A stretch of 64,000 nt of DNA from Himantopus leucocephalus (Eukaryota > Chordata > Aves > Charadriiformes > Recurvirostridae): contig RSEF01000002.1 in the NCBI GenBank assembly GCA_003993805.1, positions 72,563,878 through 72,627,877 of the forward strand, given 5' to 3'. The position numbers were made by a program, and so were the translations under genes. Positions 13,501 to 23,138 of the stretch are shown here, one piece after another; the stretch's first letter is position 1, and each line of letters starts with the position of its first letter. The notes under the pieces were generated by a model. The model did not search any database. It worked only from the letters and a program-made list of their open reading frames with translations, and was not told the DNA's origin.

Positions 13501-16500
13501 CATATCCCTTTTTAAACTCTCTCCTTTCAGATCTGCTTTCAGATGCACAAAACGTACAAATCATGGAAGTCTGCTAAATGACTCAAACATTTCAAAATAT
13601 TTAGACCAATCCAACATCATCTTTATACGCCCTCTGCCTCCACAATAGAACATGTGCATTACTATCAAGCAGTAACCTCTCACAATTTTAAGGGGACGGT
13701 GACTGCACTGAAAACAGGCTGGCATGAAAACAGAACAAATGCTTTCTGCAGCAAAACAAATGCAAGTTACAGGACTAATAGCTGTGAAACTGCTAAACAC
13801 CATCTCTATTAAACGGCATCACAGTACTAAGAGCAGCTAGTGCTCTGGGATGCACTGACAAAACACTTGCTCAGAAAGTGATACTGCTCTAGAAGAGATG
13901 AATTTTCAGCTCACTGGGTCACACGCCAAGATCAAGGAAATTGCTCCATAGGAAACTCGCAGGGTAGGCTGGCCATGTTCCTAGGCAATGGTAGGGGCAT
14001 AAAAACACTCTCCCTCCTGTAACAAGAGAATGCTGTATACAATCCTCCAGTCCAAAATATTACTGGATTTTCCACGTTAATTTTGCTTAATTTTTAACTT
14101 TTTTAAGTTCTTATGTCAAATTTTGTTATTACAAATGAAAGATAACAAAGTAAGCTGGGCTAGAGTAAACATGGATAAATTAACATTAAATACTGGATAA
14201 AATCCACTTCAGAAAGTCTCATGACCCCTTTCATCACCTCCTCGTTCATAGAGGCTTATATGTAAGATCAACACATTGTTTTTATCATCACACTATAATC
14301 TTATCATCAAAACATAGACTCATTTACCCATATATGAGTACACTGTAAATTACAGAGTACATGCATTACCTGACAGAAGGCTGGATCAGTTCAGACTAAC
14401 AGAAAAAGAAGGTCAGTACATTAAAGAATAGATTTTAAAAAAAGTAATTTAAATATATGACGTAATTTGCAATAAATAGCTGCTCGTACTGGCTCTGAAT
14501 TATGCTTGTTCCAGGACATTTAAGAATCTACAAGCTCCGATAAGATTACGTCATTTTCATTTCAGTGCTATAAAGAAACTGAAGTGTACTAGAGTACAAA
14601 AGGCTTGAAGCCTAGCAGGAAAAATACACAAAAGATTTTAAGGCATAAATTCTTACATAAGTACTTAGGGGAAGAAGAAGAGAAAAGCACTTTGACTAAA
14701 ATCCCTTATTTTATACTAGTACTTCTCTGTTTTCTGTTCACCTTACTTTGTCTGTCTATGTGCATTTGTGGGGCTACTTGCAGTTCAGTTTCTCACAGGT
14801 TTATAGTTTGAACTGAAATAAAACACTGTATTCAAAAGACAGTTAAAATGACAACTGACCAATGGAAAAGCCAAGTTTCGAGGCAATTTTCCTGATTCCA
14901 GTTGATGTATGCGGAGGAAAACATCAACCTGTGGGGTAGAATCGTTAATAAAACGAATTACACGAAGAGCATGGTGTATATCCCAGTACTGCTCCTTCCG
15001 GTACTTCATCACCAAAGCATGAGATTCATGGTGAGGAGGAATAATTCCTAAAATTAAAANAAATACTAAAAAAAAAAAAAAAAAAAAAAAAAAAGAGATA
15101 AGCAACTGTAAAGAGAAAAAACAGAGCACTCAAACTCCCTTTCCAAGAGATCTGCCTAAATTAAATTTCTACTACAATTCCAGCCTACAGAAATGTAGGA
15201 CCTGCCATTGCAGTTTGTTTATAAACTTGGCCACAGAATACAGGGAGAAAATTCTACAAAACTGGAAGGTAATGGATCAACAAAGCACTTTAATATAGGA
15301 AATTTGTTTTTATAAATATAATACTAACTGAGCATAGGCAAAATCTACACTCAAGACAATTGTTTCTCAAGCTCTTCTACAAGGTTTTCAGGAAATGACC
15401 GCTCTTTTGTACACCACATCAGTATGCTGATTAGAAATGTCATTGTTGGGATAGATGGAAAATAACTGCTTTACTCTCCCTCTCCAACAAGCTTTCTTTA
15501 TTTTTAAATTGTGAATCTTTCTTGTTACTTGTTTATAGCCACCTGTAGTTTTTAATACAGTACTAGTTGCATATTTATACCCAGCTTTCATTTATTTCAA
15601 AAACAAAGTAGATGCAGAATGATTTTTATATACATTAGCTGTTAATGTTCTCAAATTCTACACTTTGAGATGACCAGAGAACATATACATGCAATTAATG
15701 CCAAGATACTGTACATTCCAGTATTATTTAATCTACTGTTAGATCTCTGCCAGAAAATTCTTTACTCACTGTATTATAGAAATTGTTCCTCTCTAAAACA
15801 ACATTCAGAAGCAAAATCAATCACATAGGTTGAATCAGTTACAGTTTAAAATTTAAGAATACCACCCAAATACTTTGCAAGGTAAAGTTTTTTACTTTTT
15901 TAGCACAACACAAATATTTTTCTAGTTTACTAGGAGGAAAAATAAAAAAGAGAAAAAAGTAGAGAGGCAAAGAGAATTAAACTGTTTATGACCTCCAGAA
16001 GAGATGCTCAGCATTTCAGTTGATCCTTCCCCTCATTCAAAGACTCGATCTTGCCATGCACCGGTGTTCACAACAAAACCATCACAGGCTTCAACAGAAA
16101 TAAGATCTTACATACACCAAAGCAAAAAAAATGCCACTTCCATATCACTAGTGGAGCAGAATTTTTCCCATTGTAGAAACCCATGAGAACAAAATATTCT
16201 TCAAAAATCAGTTCTGAAGCAGGCTACCTGTTGCTTTTATCTCTCATTGAAAGAAAAAAATATTTCTGTCAAGCGTTAAAACATGAAATGGCTGAGTTTT
16301 AGTAACAAGCATAACAGACAGAAAATTATCTTTTATTTTCCAACTGCAAACCTGTTTGCATTTCAAAAGCTGGGACAGAGCAAGACATTTTTCACATTAT
16401 GCAAAAACAGAGTCAGCATCATGATTGTGTATGTACATACTGCCAACTGTTTTGCTCCAATACAGAAGACTACCTTAGGCAGACAGAAAAGAAGCTTGAA

Positions 16501-19500
16501 AAACACAGGGATGTCTAGAAACCATAGTGAGTCATACTTGAACAGGACATTAACAGAGACATCGCTGACACACCACGTAACCTGGGACAGCATCGAGCCT
16601 TGGTATGTGTCTGAGATAATTTTGCTGACAGGACAGAACTCGTTTCGTTAAACGATTAATATTATTTAGAGAAGATGTAACACCTCCCACCAGAAATGGA
16701 CTGGGCTGTTGTTCCAATCATTTAGGGAGAGATATTTTGCATTGCCTTTCTGAATACCAGCTTTTCTAATGAGCATTAACACTGAGATGCAGCATAAGAA
16801 AAGTCCTTGTACATCTGCTCACCCAAGGAGTATAAAAAATGACAGTATGCGTACTTAAGACAAATAACTCTGGGTTTAAAATACAAAAATCCTTTAAAAA
16901 CATTAATATAATTTTCCATACAGTTAACTCAGAAGGTGTTTTGTGTTATAATATGATTCACAAATCATCCTACCTAAAACAAAGATAGACCGCTGGCTCT
17001 GCTGTGAGCTACAAGTTTGCCAAGAGACTGTATTTTGCTATTATAATTTTGGCTGAAGGATCTCGTACTGAGTAGCTTGCTTAAACCTACACTGTATTTC
17101 CTACTACTAATATTTTAAAGGATGCTGACTACTTTACTAGGGCACAGGGTGCAATAATCTTTTTCATCCTAAAATTAGTACTCTAACCGCAGAGGCTTTT
17201 ATCAAGTAGGATTACTCTGTTAGTTCAATGATCAATGCCAAGAACTTCAAGTTTTATAATTACATCTTGCATCTTCTGCACACTGTTCATTTACTACCTC
17301 TCCCAAAGAAAGGCTTACAAATCCAAATAATCAGGAATATGAAGCCACAATTTTTAACTTGTAGAAAATGGCAGCGGAAAAAAAGAAGAAAAAAAAAAAT
17401 CAAAAGATTGTTTAAAACTCAGCTAAAACTTTTTAATACATTATTTCAAACTCCAAACACTGCAGTGGAACATGGAGACCAAGAAGGGAAACCAAAGACA
17501 TCTACTTGAACGTTGTTCAAGATCATGGCACAGCCTGAGATAAACAAACATCCTGAAAGAGAAACAAAATGTTTCGTAAAATAGCCACCAATCTTTCTGA
17601 CTCTGAATCACATGCCAAAATCTTCAGGTAAGAGAGATATATGGGACCTGTATCACATATTCTGGAGAGCCAAAGGACAAAAAAGAAGTAGGATAGTTCA
17701 CAGACAGCAAAAGACAGCACTTTCCAAGTCAAACTGCAGACTGATGCTGCTCGTCTCTCCCTAATGAAAACAGTATTTCGGATATCAGCACCCTTCCTGC
17801 TAGCACAGCCCTGGTAATGCACGACTGAGCATGAGAGCTACACTCCAGCTTTTCAAAAGCAGCACAATGCGCCAACACCAACACTATGGTAAATCACATT
17901 TCTCTTCCAGAGATTCAGTCAGACGATGTACCTTCACACTCAATCTGGCAGTTTCTCTACATGCAGCAACTCTAAGGGAAACTCTCCAGATACCTCGTAA
18001 GGGTCAGAACTCCTGGACCTTCCACACCACCTCCTGACTCCAAGTGACATGACCTCACATCTAGTAAACCCAACACACTTGACTAGTTACTGCAAAGTCA
18101 TTAGTACTTTTGAATTAGTCATCCGACTAATGTACTTCAAGGAAAACAATCTAATTTGGGGGGGGGGAAGGTATGGTTTCTGGGTTTACCATAATTTGCC
18201 TCTAGCCTCATAACTTCTTCAATAGCAAATACAATTTAAAGCCAGAAGCAAAACCACAAGAAATCAAGATTTTATAGAACACAACGCTTCTCTTTAGAAT
18301 AAACATCCATTACATACCTTGCCCTTTTTCTTTAAGTTTAATCATAGCTTTACTTCAACTTAATTGTCTGTTATTTTAGGAACAGAACTAATTATCTTAT
18401 CAGGTATCAGTGGCTTATTATAATCCACTTTTCAAATCCATGTAACAAATTTACTTGGATAATGTTACAAAGTTAAATATATAAATAGACTCTTCTAGGT
18501 ACACTTCAGCAAAAGTTCTCAAAAACTATGCATGGACTATTGTTTAATAATTGCCGTTGTGCATCCTAGGTGAATACAAAAATAGGCTAAATATGTATCA
18601 GTAGGCAAGGTAGTACAGAATAATCCATGTAATTAGCTATCTAAGAAAAAAAAAAACAGAAAAAATACACCTTCCTACATACTCGTTTCTACAGAGGATC
18701 ACAGATGTTATATTTCATACCTAAAAGCACTTTCCACACCAGTATACGATACATGGATGGGAGAGGAAACCTTTGACTAAATGTGCAAAGCTTCTCAATA
18801 TCTGTAGAGAAATAAAGAGGGAAAGAAAAAGTTAAGGTAAATTTAAATATAATTATAAATAGGTTTGAGTCTCTGATCTACCCAAGTATGACAAATCCTT
18901 AGCTGCAGACTGAAATCTCCACTTTCAGCATATATTATCATCAAATGCTTTCACTGCTTCAACTGAGAATAGCATGTACCCAATAAACTGCAACAACTTT
19001 GAAAAATATATACATCGGCTTGATTTACAATAAAACTACCCTAGGTTTCACCAGGAAGAAATTGTACCATTTTTATAGACATTTTGTAAATCACATTGCT
19101 ATGTCAAAACAATTAAGGGCTTTGTTAAAGCGACATTTATCTTTCTGTTCTGTTAGAGATGGGGCACTCCTCAGCGACCAACAGCAATAACAAAATCTTC
19201 ATTGTTTTGAGGTTAGATGGAATTAACAGCATGAGATGATATATCTTCAGATTAAAACTGCTTTCATTAAAAAAACATTTAGTTTCTTGGGCACAGAGAA
19301 TGACAGAAGAAAGAAAAGAAACAAGCAGGCAGACAACAGTTTTAATAGTTTTAAAAATCATATTTTCAGATCTTTGAAACACAAAGGACTGCTAGTAATA
19401 ACTGAGAGATTAGTGGTAAAAGATACAAAACTTAAATGAGCACTAAGCACAGCAGGTAAAAATTTTCTATTATTCCCTCCCCAGCCCCAAATCACCAAAG

Positions 19501-19641
19501 TAATAGAGGAAACAGTGAAATCAACTTGCCCAACCGGTCATCTTTTAACAGAATTTCCAGTGACTTCTTTTCTTCAACTCCACGAAACCCCACTTTTTCA
19601 TAATACACTGAGCGGAAGTTTCTCTGAGAGTCGTCAGCCAT
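1479..19641 (-). CDS. TBC1D7: TBC1D7, TBC1 domain family member 7 (whole gene, coding span)
   Basis: TBC1D7 is the third subunit of the tuberous sclerosis complex. It binds the TSC1 C-terminal coiled coil and supports TSC2 GAP activity on RHEB, which restrains mTORC1 at the lysosome. I joined seven coding exons on the minus strand: 19530-19641, 18721-18801, 14860-15047, 12384-12521, 10543-10688, 2387-2516 and 1479-1565. They total 882 nt, or 293 codons plus stop, equal to the length I know for human TBC1D7, and all exon phases match. The TBC domain covers roughly residues 50-230. No canonical TBC catalytic motif (IxxDxxR or YxQ) is visible, which fits a mainly structural role. The start ATG has a strong context (A at -3, G at +4). 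Two introns use GC donors. The gene is intact, with no frameshift or internal stop. Confidence 0.96.
1566..2386 (-). other. TBC1D7: TBC1D7 intron 7
   Basis: An 821-bp intron with donor GTAAGT (2381-2386) and acceptor TAG. It is AT-rich and I see no repeat family or other gene in it. Small open frames at 1586-1783 and 1920-2180 on the plus strand have no recognisable similarity. Confidence 0.85.
2387..2516 (-). CDS. TBC1D7: TBC1D7 coding exon 6
   Basis: A 130-nt exon completing the Arg222 codon and encoding residues 223-265, from [19 protein letters not shown] to KITQFLEN. This is one of the most conserved parts of the TBC fold (late helices of the domain). The acceptor is tttttgtag and the donor is GTAAGT. 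The one-base phase at the 5' end fits the AG left by the previous exon, giving AG|A for Arg. Confidence 0.95.
3755..4198 (+). mobile_element. CR1 LINE, 5'-truncated 3' end
   Basis: About 440 bp of a CR1 retrotransposon in plus orientation. The typical 3' coding remnant is visible: agactgagagacctgggact, a cluster around acaggttgcccagagaggtggag, and the terminal part gaggtccccctgccaacctc...ttctgtgatt. The open frame at 3779-4138 (119 codons) is the decayed C-terminal part of the element's own protein, not a host gene. The copy is diverged and truncated at its 5' end, so it is an old insertion. Confidence 0.9.
6309..6352. repeat. 22-bp tandem duplication, two copies
   Basis: Two adjacent 22-bp units (6309-6330 and 6331-6352) share the core ctcccact(g/c)catagtaaattta and differ at one base. 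The repeat is intronic in TBC1D7. No function is implied. Confidence 0.8.
6572..6610. repeat. Short imperfect tandem repeat
   Basis: The unit ctattggttat(t)agcag occurs twice, followed by a partial copy (ctatta). It is a small slipped-strand type repeat inside TBC1D7 intron 6. Confidence 0.65.
8540..8668 (+). mobile_element. CR1 LINE 3' fragment
   Basis: About 125 bp matching the extreme 3' end of CR1: aggctttgagcaacctggtc, gtgtccctgcccatggca, then gatgatttttaaggtc and the terminal accattctatgatt. Orientation is plus, antisense to TBC1D7. It is severely 5'-truncated, as most CR1 copies are. Confidence 0.9.
9299..9772 (+). mobile_element. Solo LTR of an endogenous retrovirus (copy 1)
   Basis: A 474-bp element opening TGTCCTGGTTTCAGCTGGGA and closing GGGTTAAACCACGACA, so it has TG...CA ends. 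It contains a TATA box (TATATAAAT, 9508-9516), a ttattaaac-like R-region segment near 9622, and a C/T-rich then G-rich tract before the end. No internal retroviral sequence lies on either side, so it is a solo LTR left by recombination. A second copy lies at 37000-37555. The flanking 5-mers (actag / atcag) do not form a convincing target-site duplication. I recall this family as ERVL-like in neoavian birds; a repeat library search would settle the name. Confidence 0.85.
10543..10688 (-). CDS. TBC1D7: TBC1D7 coding exon 5
   Basis: A 146-nt exon encoding residues 174-221 plus two bases of Arg222, starting [16 protein letters not shown] and ending CLPESSLQ-R. It contains [17 protein letters not shown], the conserved TBC-domain helix that carries the W-F-CF pattern. 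The acceptor is ctttctcag. The donor is CAGAG|gcaaga, a GC donor required by the reading frame into exon 6. Confidence 0.94.
10689..12383 (-). other. TBC1D7: TBC1D7 intron 5
   Basis: A 1.7-kb intron with donor GTAAGG and acceptor CTCAG. It is very AT-rich. I see no transposable element or extra exon in it. Confidence 0.8.
12384..12521 (-). CDS. TBC1D7: TBC1D7 coding exon 4
   Basis: A 138-nt exon in phase 0 encoding residues 128-173, from [20 protein letters not shown] to HKDSLQQL. The acceptor is gttttccag and the donor is GTAAGG. The [16 protein letters not shown] segment is a strongly conserved signature of TBC1D7. Confidence 0.95.
12522..14859 (-). other. TBC1D7: TBC1D7 intron 4
   Basis: A 2.3-kb intron with donor GTCAGT and acceptor CCAG. 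The open frames at 12727-13008 (plus) and 13561-13803 (minus) show no family resemblance and are probably chance. No repeat family was recognised. Confidence 0.8.
14860..15047 (-). CDS. TBC1D7: TBC1D7 coding exon 3
   Basis: A 188-nt exon completing the Gly65 codon and encoding residues 66-127: [20 protein letters not shown] near the start, then [13 protein letters not shown], then [11 protein letters not shown]. It lies in the N-terminal half of the TBC domain. In canonical TBC GAPs the arginine-finger motif IxxDxxR sits in this half, but it is not seen here. The donor is GTCAGT and the acceptor ttttaattttag. An N at 15060 falls 13 nt upstream of the exon. Confidence 0.95.
15048..18720 (-). 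other. TBC1D7: TBC1D7 intron 3
   Basis: A 3.7-kb intron with donor GTATGA and acceptor TTTTAG. Close to the acceptor it carries a 27-base A run on the plus strand (T run in the transcript) and a single N. A 9-base G run lies near 18164. I see no exon or repeat family. Confidence 0.8.
15060..15094. other. Single-N assembly join beside a 27-base A homopolymer
   Basis: One N at 15060 is followed by aaatact and then an uninterrupted A run at 15068-15094. On the transcript strand this is a polypyrimidine-rich stretch just upstream of exon 3. The N probably marks a contig join or unresolved base caused by the homopolymer, so the true length here is uncertain. Confidence 0.8.
18721..18801 (-). CDS. 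TBC1D7: TBC1D7 coding exon 2
   Basis: An 81-nt exon completing Asp38 and encoding residues 39-64 plus one base of Gly65: [18 protein letters not shown], then ILVWKVLL. This is the entry to the TBC domain; the [18 protein letters not shown] pattern is typical of TBC1D7. The acceptor is tctctacag and the donor is GTATGA. Confidence 0.95.
   Translation of the reverse strand: MLRSFAHLVKGFLSHPCIVYWCGKCF
18802..19529 (-). other. TBC1D7: TBC1D7 intron 2 (728 bp, GC-AG)
   Basis: This intron starts with gcaagt immediately after TTGG, so it uses a GC donor, and ends at tctctacag. The frame across the join gives Leu-Asp-Ile-Glu-Lys, matching the family. No repeat family is seen; the open frames on both strands here are short and unrelated to known proteins. 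Confidence 0.85.
19530..19641 (-). CDS. TBC1D7: TBC1D7 coding exon 1 (start codon exon)
   Basis: This exon encodes residues 1-37 plus one base of Asp38: [18 protein letters not shown], then [19 protein letters not shown]. The acceptor (ctatttctccag) places the 5' edge at 19653, leaving 12 nt of 5' UTR in the exon. The ATG has A at -3 and G at +4. No in-frame upstream ATG or stop occurs in those 12 nt, so the rest of the leader must come from an exon in the CpG island. Confidence 0.95.
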
Positions 19642-19653
19642 GATTGATTCCTT

Positions 19654-21970
19654 CTGGAGAAATAGTAATTCCCCTTAAGACTTACAAGAATACTTTCCTA
19701 CTATGTTAAGGTCAAGTACTGATAAAACTTGACTGCCCATGCCTCTATAGTATTAATAAAACCTACAGAATATGAAAATCTTCCAAGATTTTTTTCATCA
19801 TACGCTAACACAGACAATCGTAAAAATAACTGAACCTAAACAAGGTCTAAAGATATCCAATTTCCAAACAAAACACAAGGATTTTATAAAATTTTTTATT
19901 CCTGTGGTAAATTATACTGCTTTTCCAAAAGCTTAAAATATATATATATATGTGCTATCTTTTACATGATATTGTGTCTTTCAAAACCAATATAAAAATA
20001 CAGTTAAGAGTGACAAAATTTTGGCTACAGAAACCCTAATCAAGTACAACAGTTACCCAGATAAGTAAAATCATCAGGTTTCATACTCACCAGACAAGGT
20101 AACAAGAAGCAAGGACAAGCTGACGTTGGCCTCAGTAGCACAGAGGTGGCAGGAAAGAATAAGGCTAGGTATGTAAGTTTGTTCTTAAGTTGCAGATTTG
20201 AATTAAATGTTCACGTTGTTATCAGGTGCTGTAACAGCCACAGTCTTGAGCTTGTGATTCCAGTACTAAAAAGAAATATATGTCTCATCCCTATACTGGA
20301 AACAATGGTAAATTGCAGTGAGTACTCTGTGTTTTATGACAAATGTAACTGACATTTCAATTCAGTTCAACCTTCTAAATATCAATTCTCTCTCCTCTAC
20401 AAGGTTGCAAATATGAGAAAGTTCTGTTTTGTCACTCAAAGGACTAAAAACAGTCTTAACTTTTATGCCCAGTGACAGCAGCAAAATTTGGAGAAAAATA
20501 ATTTGAGTGAGGAGCAATGGGTGAATGAAAAAAGCTGAAAAGCTTTTCTAGTTAAATTCTTCTTTTCCTTGCTGAACCAAAGCATACATCAGGAGCAAAG
20601 CATTTGCAGATATAAACAAAGTCCACAACTTTGCAAAGAATGCGCCTATTTAATTCTGTATACCCACTAGGCCTATTTCAAATTAAGTTCATTTTTAGTG
20701 CTTTGTAGGATCAGGGCCAAGACCAGACAGAAAAATATAAACCGGCAAAGGACTGAATTAATGCTTTCTGAGATAGCTCAAATACTATCTCAAAACCAGA
20801 GTGAAAAATATTTATATTACTTGCAAGACATTCCAGCTGTGCACTGTTCTTATGAAGATGACTGCGATGTTCACGTATTGCGCACTTAAGGGTCCAATGT
20901 TTAGAGTGTTTACTACTTACATTGTAGCCATGTGTAAAAGCAGACTCACGATGTTACAGACACTCAACTACATTTAAAATATTTGAAGTTTTTAAAATCT
21001 GAATTAAATATGTGCTATTTAGAAAACATTTAGCCCGTACCACTTGTGGAAAGCTGACAGTAGAGCCGCAGAACAGAAACAATAAATATCATTTGAAAAG
21101 TAACAGCATGATCTGTAAGAAAAGAACGCTATTTTAATAATTTTAAACTATCATTATACCAGCAGTACATTGGATTTACTCAGTGGAAAAAAAGGAGGAA
21201 CACTGTTTCCTCCCTCCACGTTTAGGATATATATTTTCATATCAAGCAAACAACTGATATTCCAAACTTTACACGTATCCTCGACAAACTGGAAAAAGGG
21301 AGAAAACAAATCCCTAGCCAGCTCATTGGAAGCATTATGTACAAAAGGGTACAATTAACTCATCCCGTCTTCAAAGATTAATGCATTTTCGGCCATAATA
21401 GCACTTTTCGACGTATCACTAAATTTCACGCCAGGTGATTTGTAACAGCAGCGATGAAATACAAACACCGAGCAGAGGGCCCGCGGGGATGCCGCCACGC
21501 TTCTGCCCAGCGGCAGGCGGCCCCCGCCTTCCACAGACCCAGCCAAACCCCGGGCGCAGCCCCGGCAGGCCGCAGGGCACCGACCCCCACAGCAGCGGCC
21601 TTGGCCACCCGCCCCGGGCTTTGGGGCTGCGGTACCCGGTCCCCCTTACATTTCCAAAGGAAAACACGGATACGGTTGGGCACAGGCTCGCTTAAATCCC
21701 CCTCCTCCCCGCACGCACACCCCCCTCTCCCGCGGGCGAGGCGGGGCGGAGACAGGCCACCGGGCCGACTGCGGATGGCCACCGGCGGACCGGCGCGGGG
21801 CAAGGGGGCGGGCCGTGTCGCCCGCTACCCCGGCAGCGACGGCGACCGCGAGGCCCTGGGGAACGACAGGGGCTCGGGAAATGGGATGAGAGCGGGGCCG
21901 GTGACAGACACCCCCCGCCTCCCCCCCTCCTCATCGCACCGGAACCCCACCGCCGCCCCACGGCACCTAC
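19654..21970 (-). other. TBC1D7: TBC1D7 intron 1 (5' UTR intron)
   Basis: About 2.3 kb between the predicted first exon in the CpG island and the start-codon exon. It contains a short (TA)n tract near 19938-19951. No repeat family or coding exon was recognised. The left boundary is firm (acceptor ctccag), but the donor at 21965-21970 (minus-strand GTAGGT) is only the best candidate. Confidence 0.5.
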
Positions 21971-22004
21971 GGCAGGCGGGCGCGGCCCCACGGCGCGGGC
22001 TCTG

Positions 22005-22014
22005 GCGCATGCGC
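22005..22014. promoter_or_regulatory. NRF1 binding motif
   Basis: GCGCATGCGC, a perfect 10-bp palindrome equal to the core NRF1 consensus, lies in the middle of the CpG island, near the likely transcription start of TBC1D7. The match is exact; occupancy is inferred. NRF1 sites near start sites are typical of housekeeping and growth-related genes. Confidence 0.75.
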
Positions 22015-22045
22015 AGGCCGCGGCCCGCCCCGGCTGCCGGTGTCG

Positions 22046-22088
22046 GCGGGGCGTTGGGCGGGGCGTTGGGCGGGGCGTTGGGCGGGGC
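22046..22088. repeat. 12-bp GC-box minisatellite
   Basis: Three full copies of gcggggcgttgg (22046-22081) plus a partial fourth ending at 22088. Each unit regenerates a GGGCGGGGC Sp/KLF-type GC box, so the array gives a row of four sites 12 bp apart in the TBC1D7 promoter. Confidence 0.9.
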
Positions 22089-22160
22089 CCCCCGCCCACC
22101 GGTAGGGCCGCGTGCTCAACGGCCGGGGCCGGCGCGCGGGGGCGGGGGCGGGGCCGGCCG

Positions 22161-22181
22161 CCCCCCCCCCCCCCCCCCCCC
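22161..22181. repeat. 21-base C homopolymer in the CpG island
   Basis: An uninterrupted run of 21 C residues lies just upstream of the likely TBC1D7 start. The opposite strand is a G run able to form a G-quadruplex. Its exact length may be unreliable because homopolymers are a common sequencing error. Confidence 0.85.
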
Positions 22182-22420
22182 TCAGAGAGGCGAGGGGCCG
22201 TTGACGGGCCGTTTGCCGGTGTGTCAGGGTTCCCTCATCCCTCAGTGCCGGGTCCCCCTTCCGTGCTCCTCCCGGGATTTCGTGGGGCAGCTTCGGGCTG
22301 CCGGAGCAGAGCGGCGGCACCCCTCGTAGGCCTGTCTCGCGGTGACACCGCAGGTCCGGGCGTTTTGACGGAACAGGCCGTGTGCGCCCGGTGTGGAATT
22401 GTATGGAGCAGTGATCGGGA

Positions 22421-22857
22421 AAGTACAGTGCTGGCGCGAGACCCAGCGATAATGCTCGTCGAGAAGGGAATAACTCTTTTCCCTTAACGCTGAGGCCGTG
22501 AAGAATAGCAAAGAACGGTATTGCCTGCACCGTGTTACTCACCATAATTGGTATCCTTAGCGTTTTGGCCTATCCACTGTGACATCTGGGGACATTTTAT
22601 TCAGAATAATCTCTAGGAAGCTAAGTGCGTTTTCCAAAACCAAGAGTTACTTACTCATGTGAGCAAAGCGTTTGATGCTAAAACTCCCACCCCTCAAAAC
22701 AGACAAAGGACCTACATCTCGCTGCAGGAAGCAACACTCAAAAATCAACCCATGCTGCCAAAAGCATGGGACATCAAACTAATAGTGTGGGTTTATTTGG
22801 ATTTTTTTTGTAGTTGGTGGTGATGTTTTTCTTCAGATCTTTGACATCTTGCCAGCC
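22421..22857. other. Intergenic, upstream of TBC1D7
   Basis: The flank of the CpG island returns to average composition. I see no exon or recognisable repeat before the CR1 copy. Confidence 0.5.
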
Positions 22858-23138
22858 TCAAGGAGTTGTAGCGATAGGACAAGGGGTAACAGTCTTAAAA
22901 TGAAAGAGGGTAGATTTAGAGTAGGTATTAGGAAGAAATTCTTTACTGTGGGGGTGGTGAGATGCTGGAACAGGTTGCCCAGGGAAGTTGTGGATGCCCC
23001 ATCCCTGGAAGTGTTCAGGGCCAGGCTGGATGGGGCTTTGGGTAACCTGGTCTGGTGGGAAGCGTCCCTGCCCATGGCAGGGGGGTTGGAGCTAGATGAT
23101 CTTTAAGGTCCCTTCCAACTCTAACCATTCTATGATTG
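22858..23138 (+). mobile_element. CR1 LINE 3' end
   Basis: About 280 bp of CR1 in plus orientation: gacaaggggtaacagtctta, ttaggaagaaattctttact, gatgctggaacaggttgccc, gtgttcagggccaggctgga, and the terminal aggtcccttccaactc...ccattctatgatt. It looks less diverged than the copies at 3755 and 8540, so it is probably a younger CR1 subfamily. It lies between the CpG island and intergenic DNA. Confidence 0.93.

Larger units (their letters stand above)
21450..22420. promoter_or_regulatory. TBC1D7: CpG-island promoter of TBC1D7
   Basis: The base composition changes abruptly from AT-rich to about 1 kb of dense GC with many CpG dinucleotides. It is the only such island in the window and lies 5' of the first TBC1D7 exon, as expected for a housekeeping gene. 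It has multiple GGGCGGGGC boxes, an NRF1 palindrome and no TATA box. A minus-strand donor (gtaggtgcc at about 21970) could end the first non-coding exon. Such islands are often bidirectional, so a divergent plus-strand non-coding transcript is possible but not shown. Long open frames across the island arise from its lack of A/T-rich stop codons. Confidence 0.88.

Noticed and set aside
21454..22329. 291-codon plus-strand open frame, and overlapping minus-strand frames of 135 and 192 codons
   Set aside because: They lie wholly in the CpG island, where stops are rare because A/T is rare. Composition is low-complexity Pro/Arg/Gly/Ala, all frames are open at once, and no family is recognisable.
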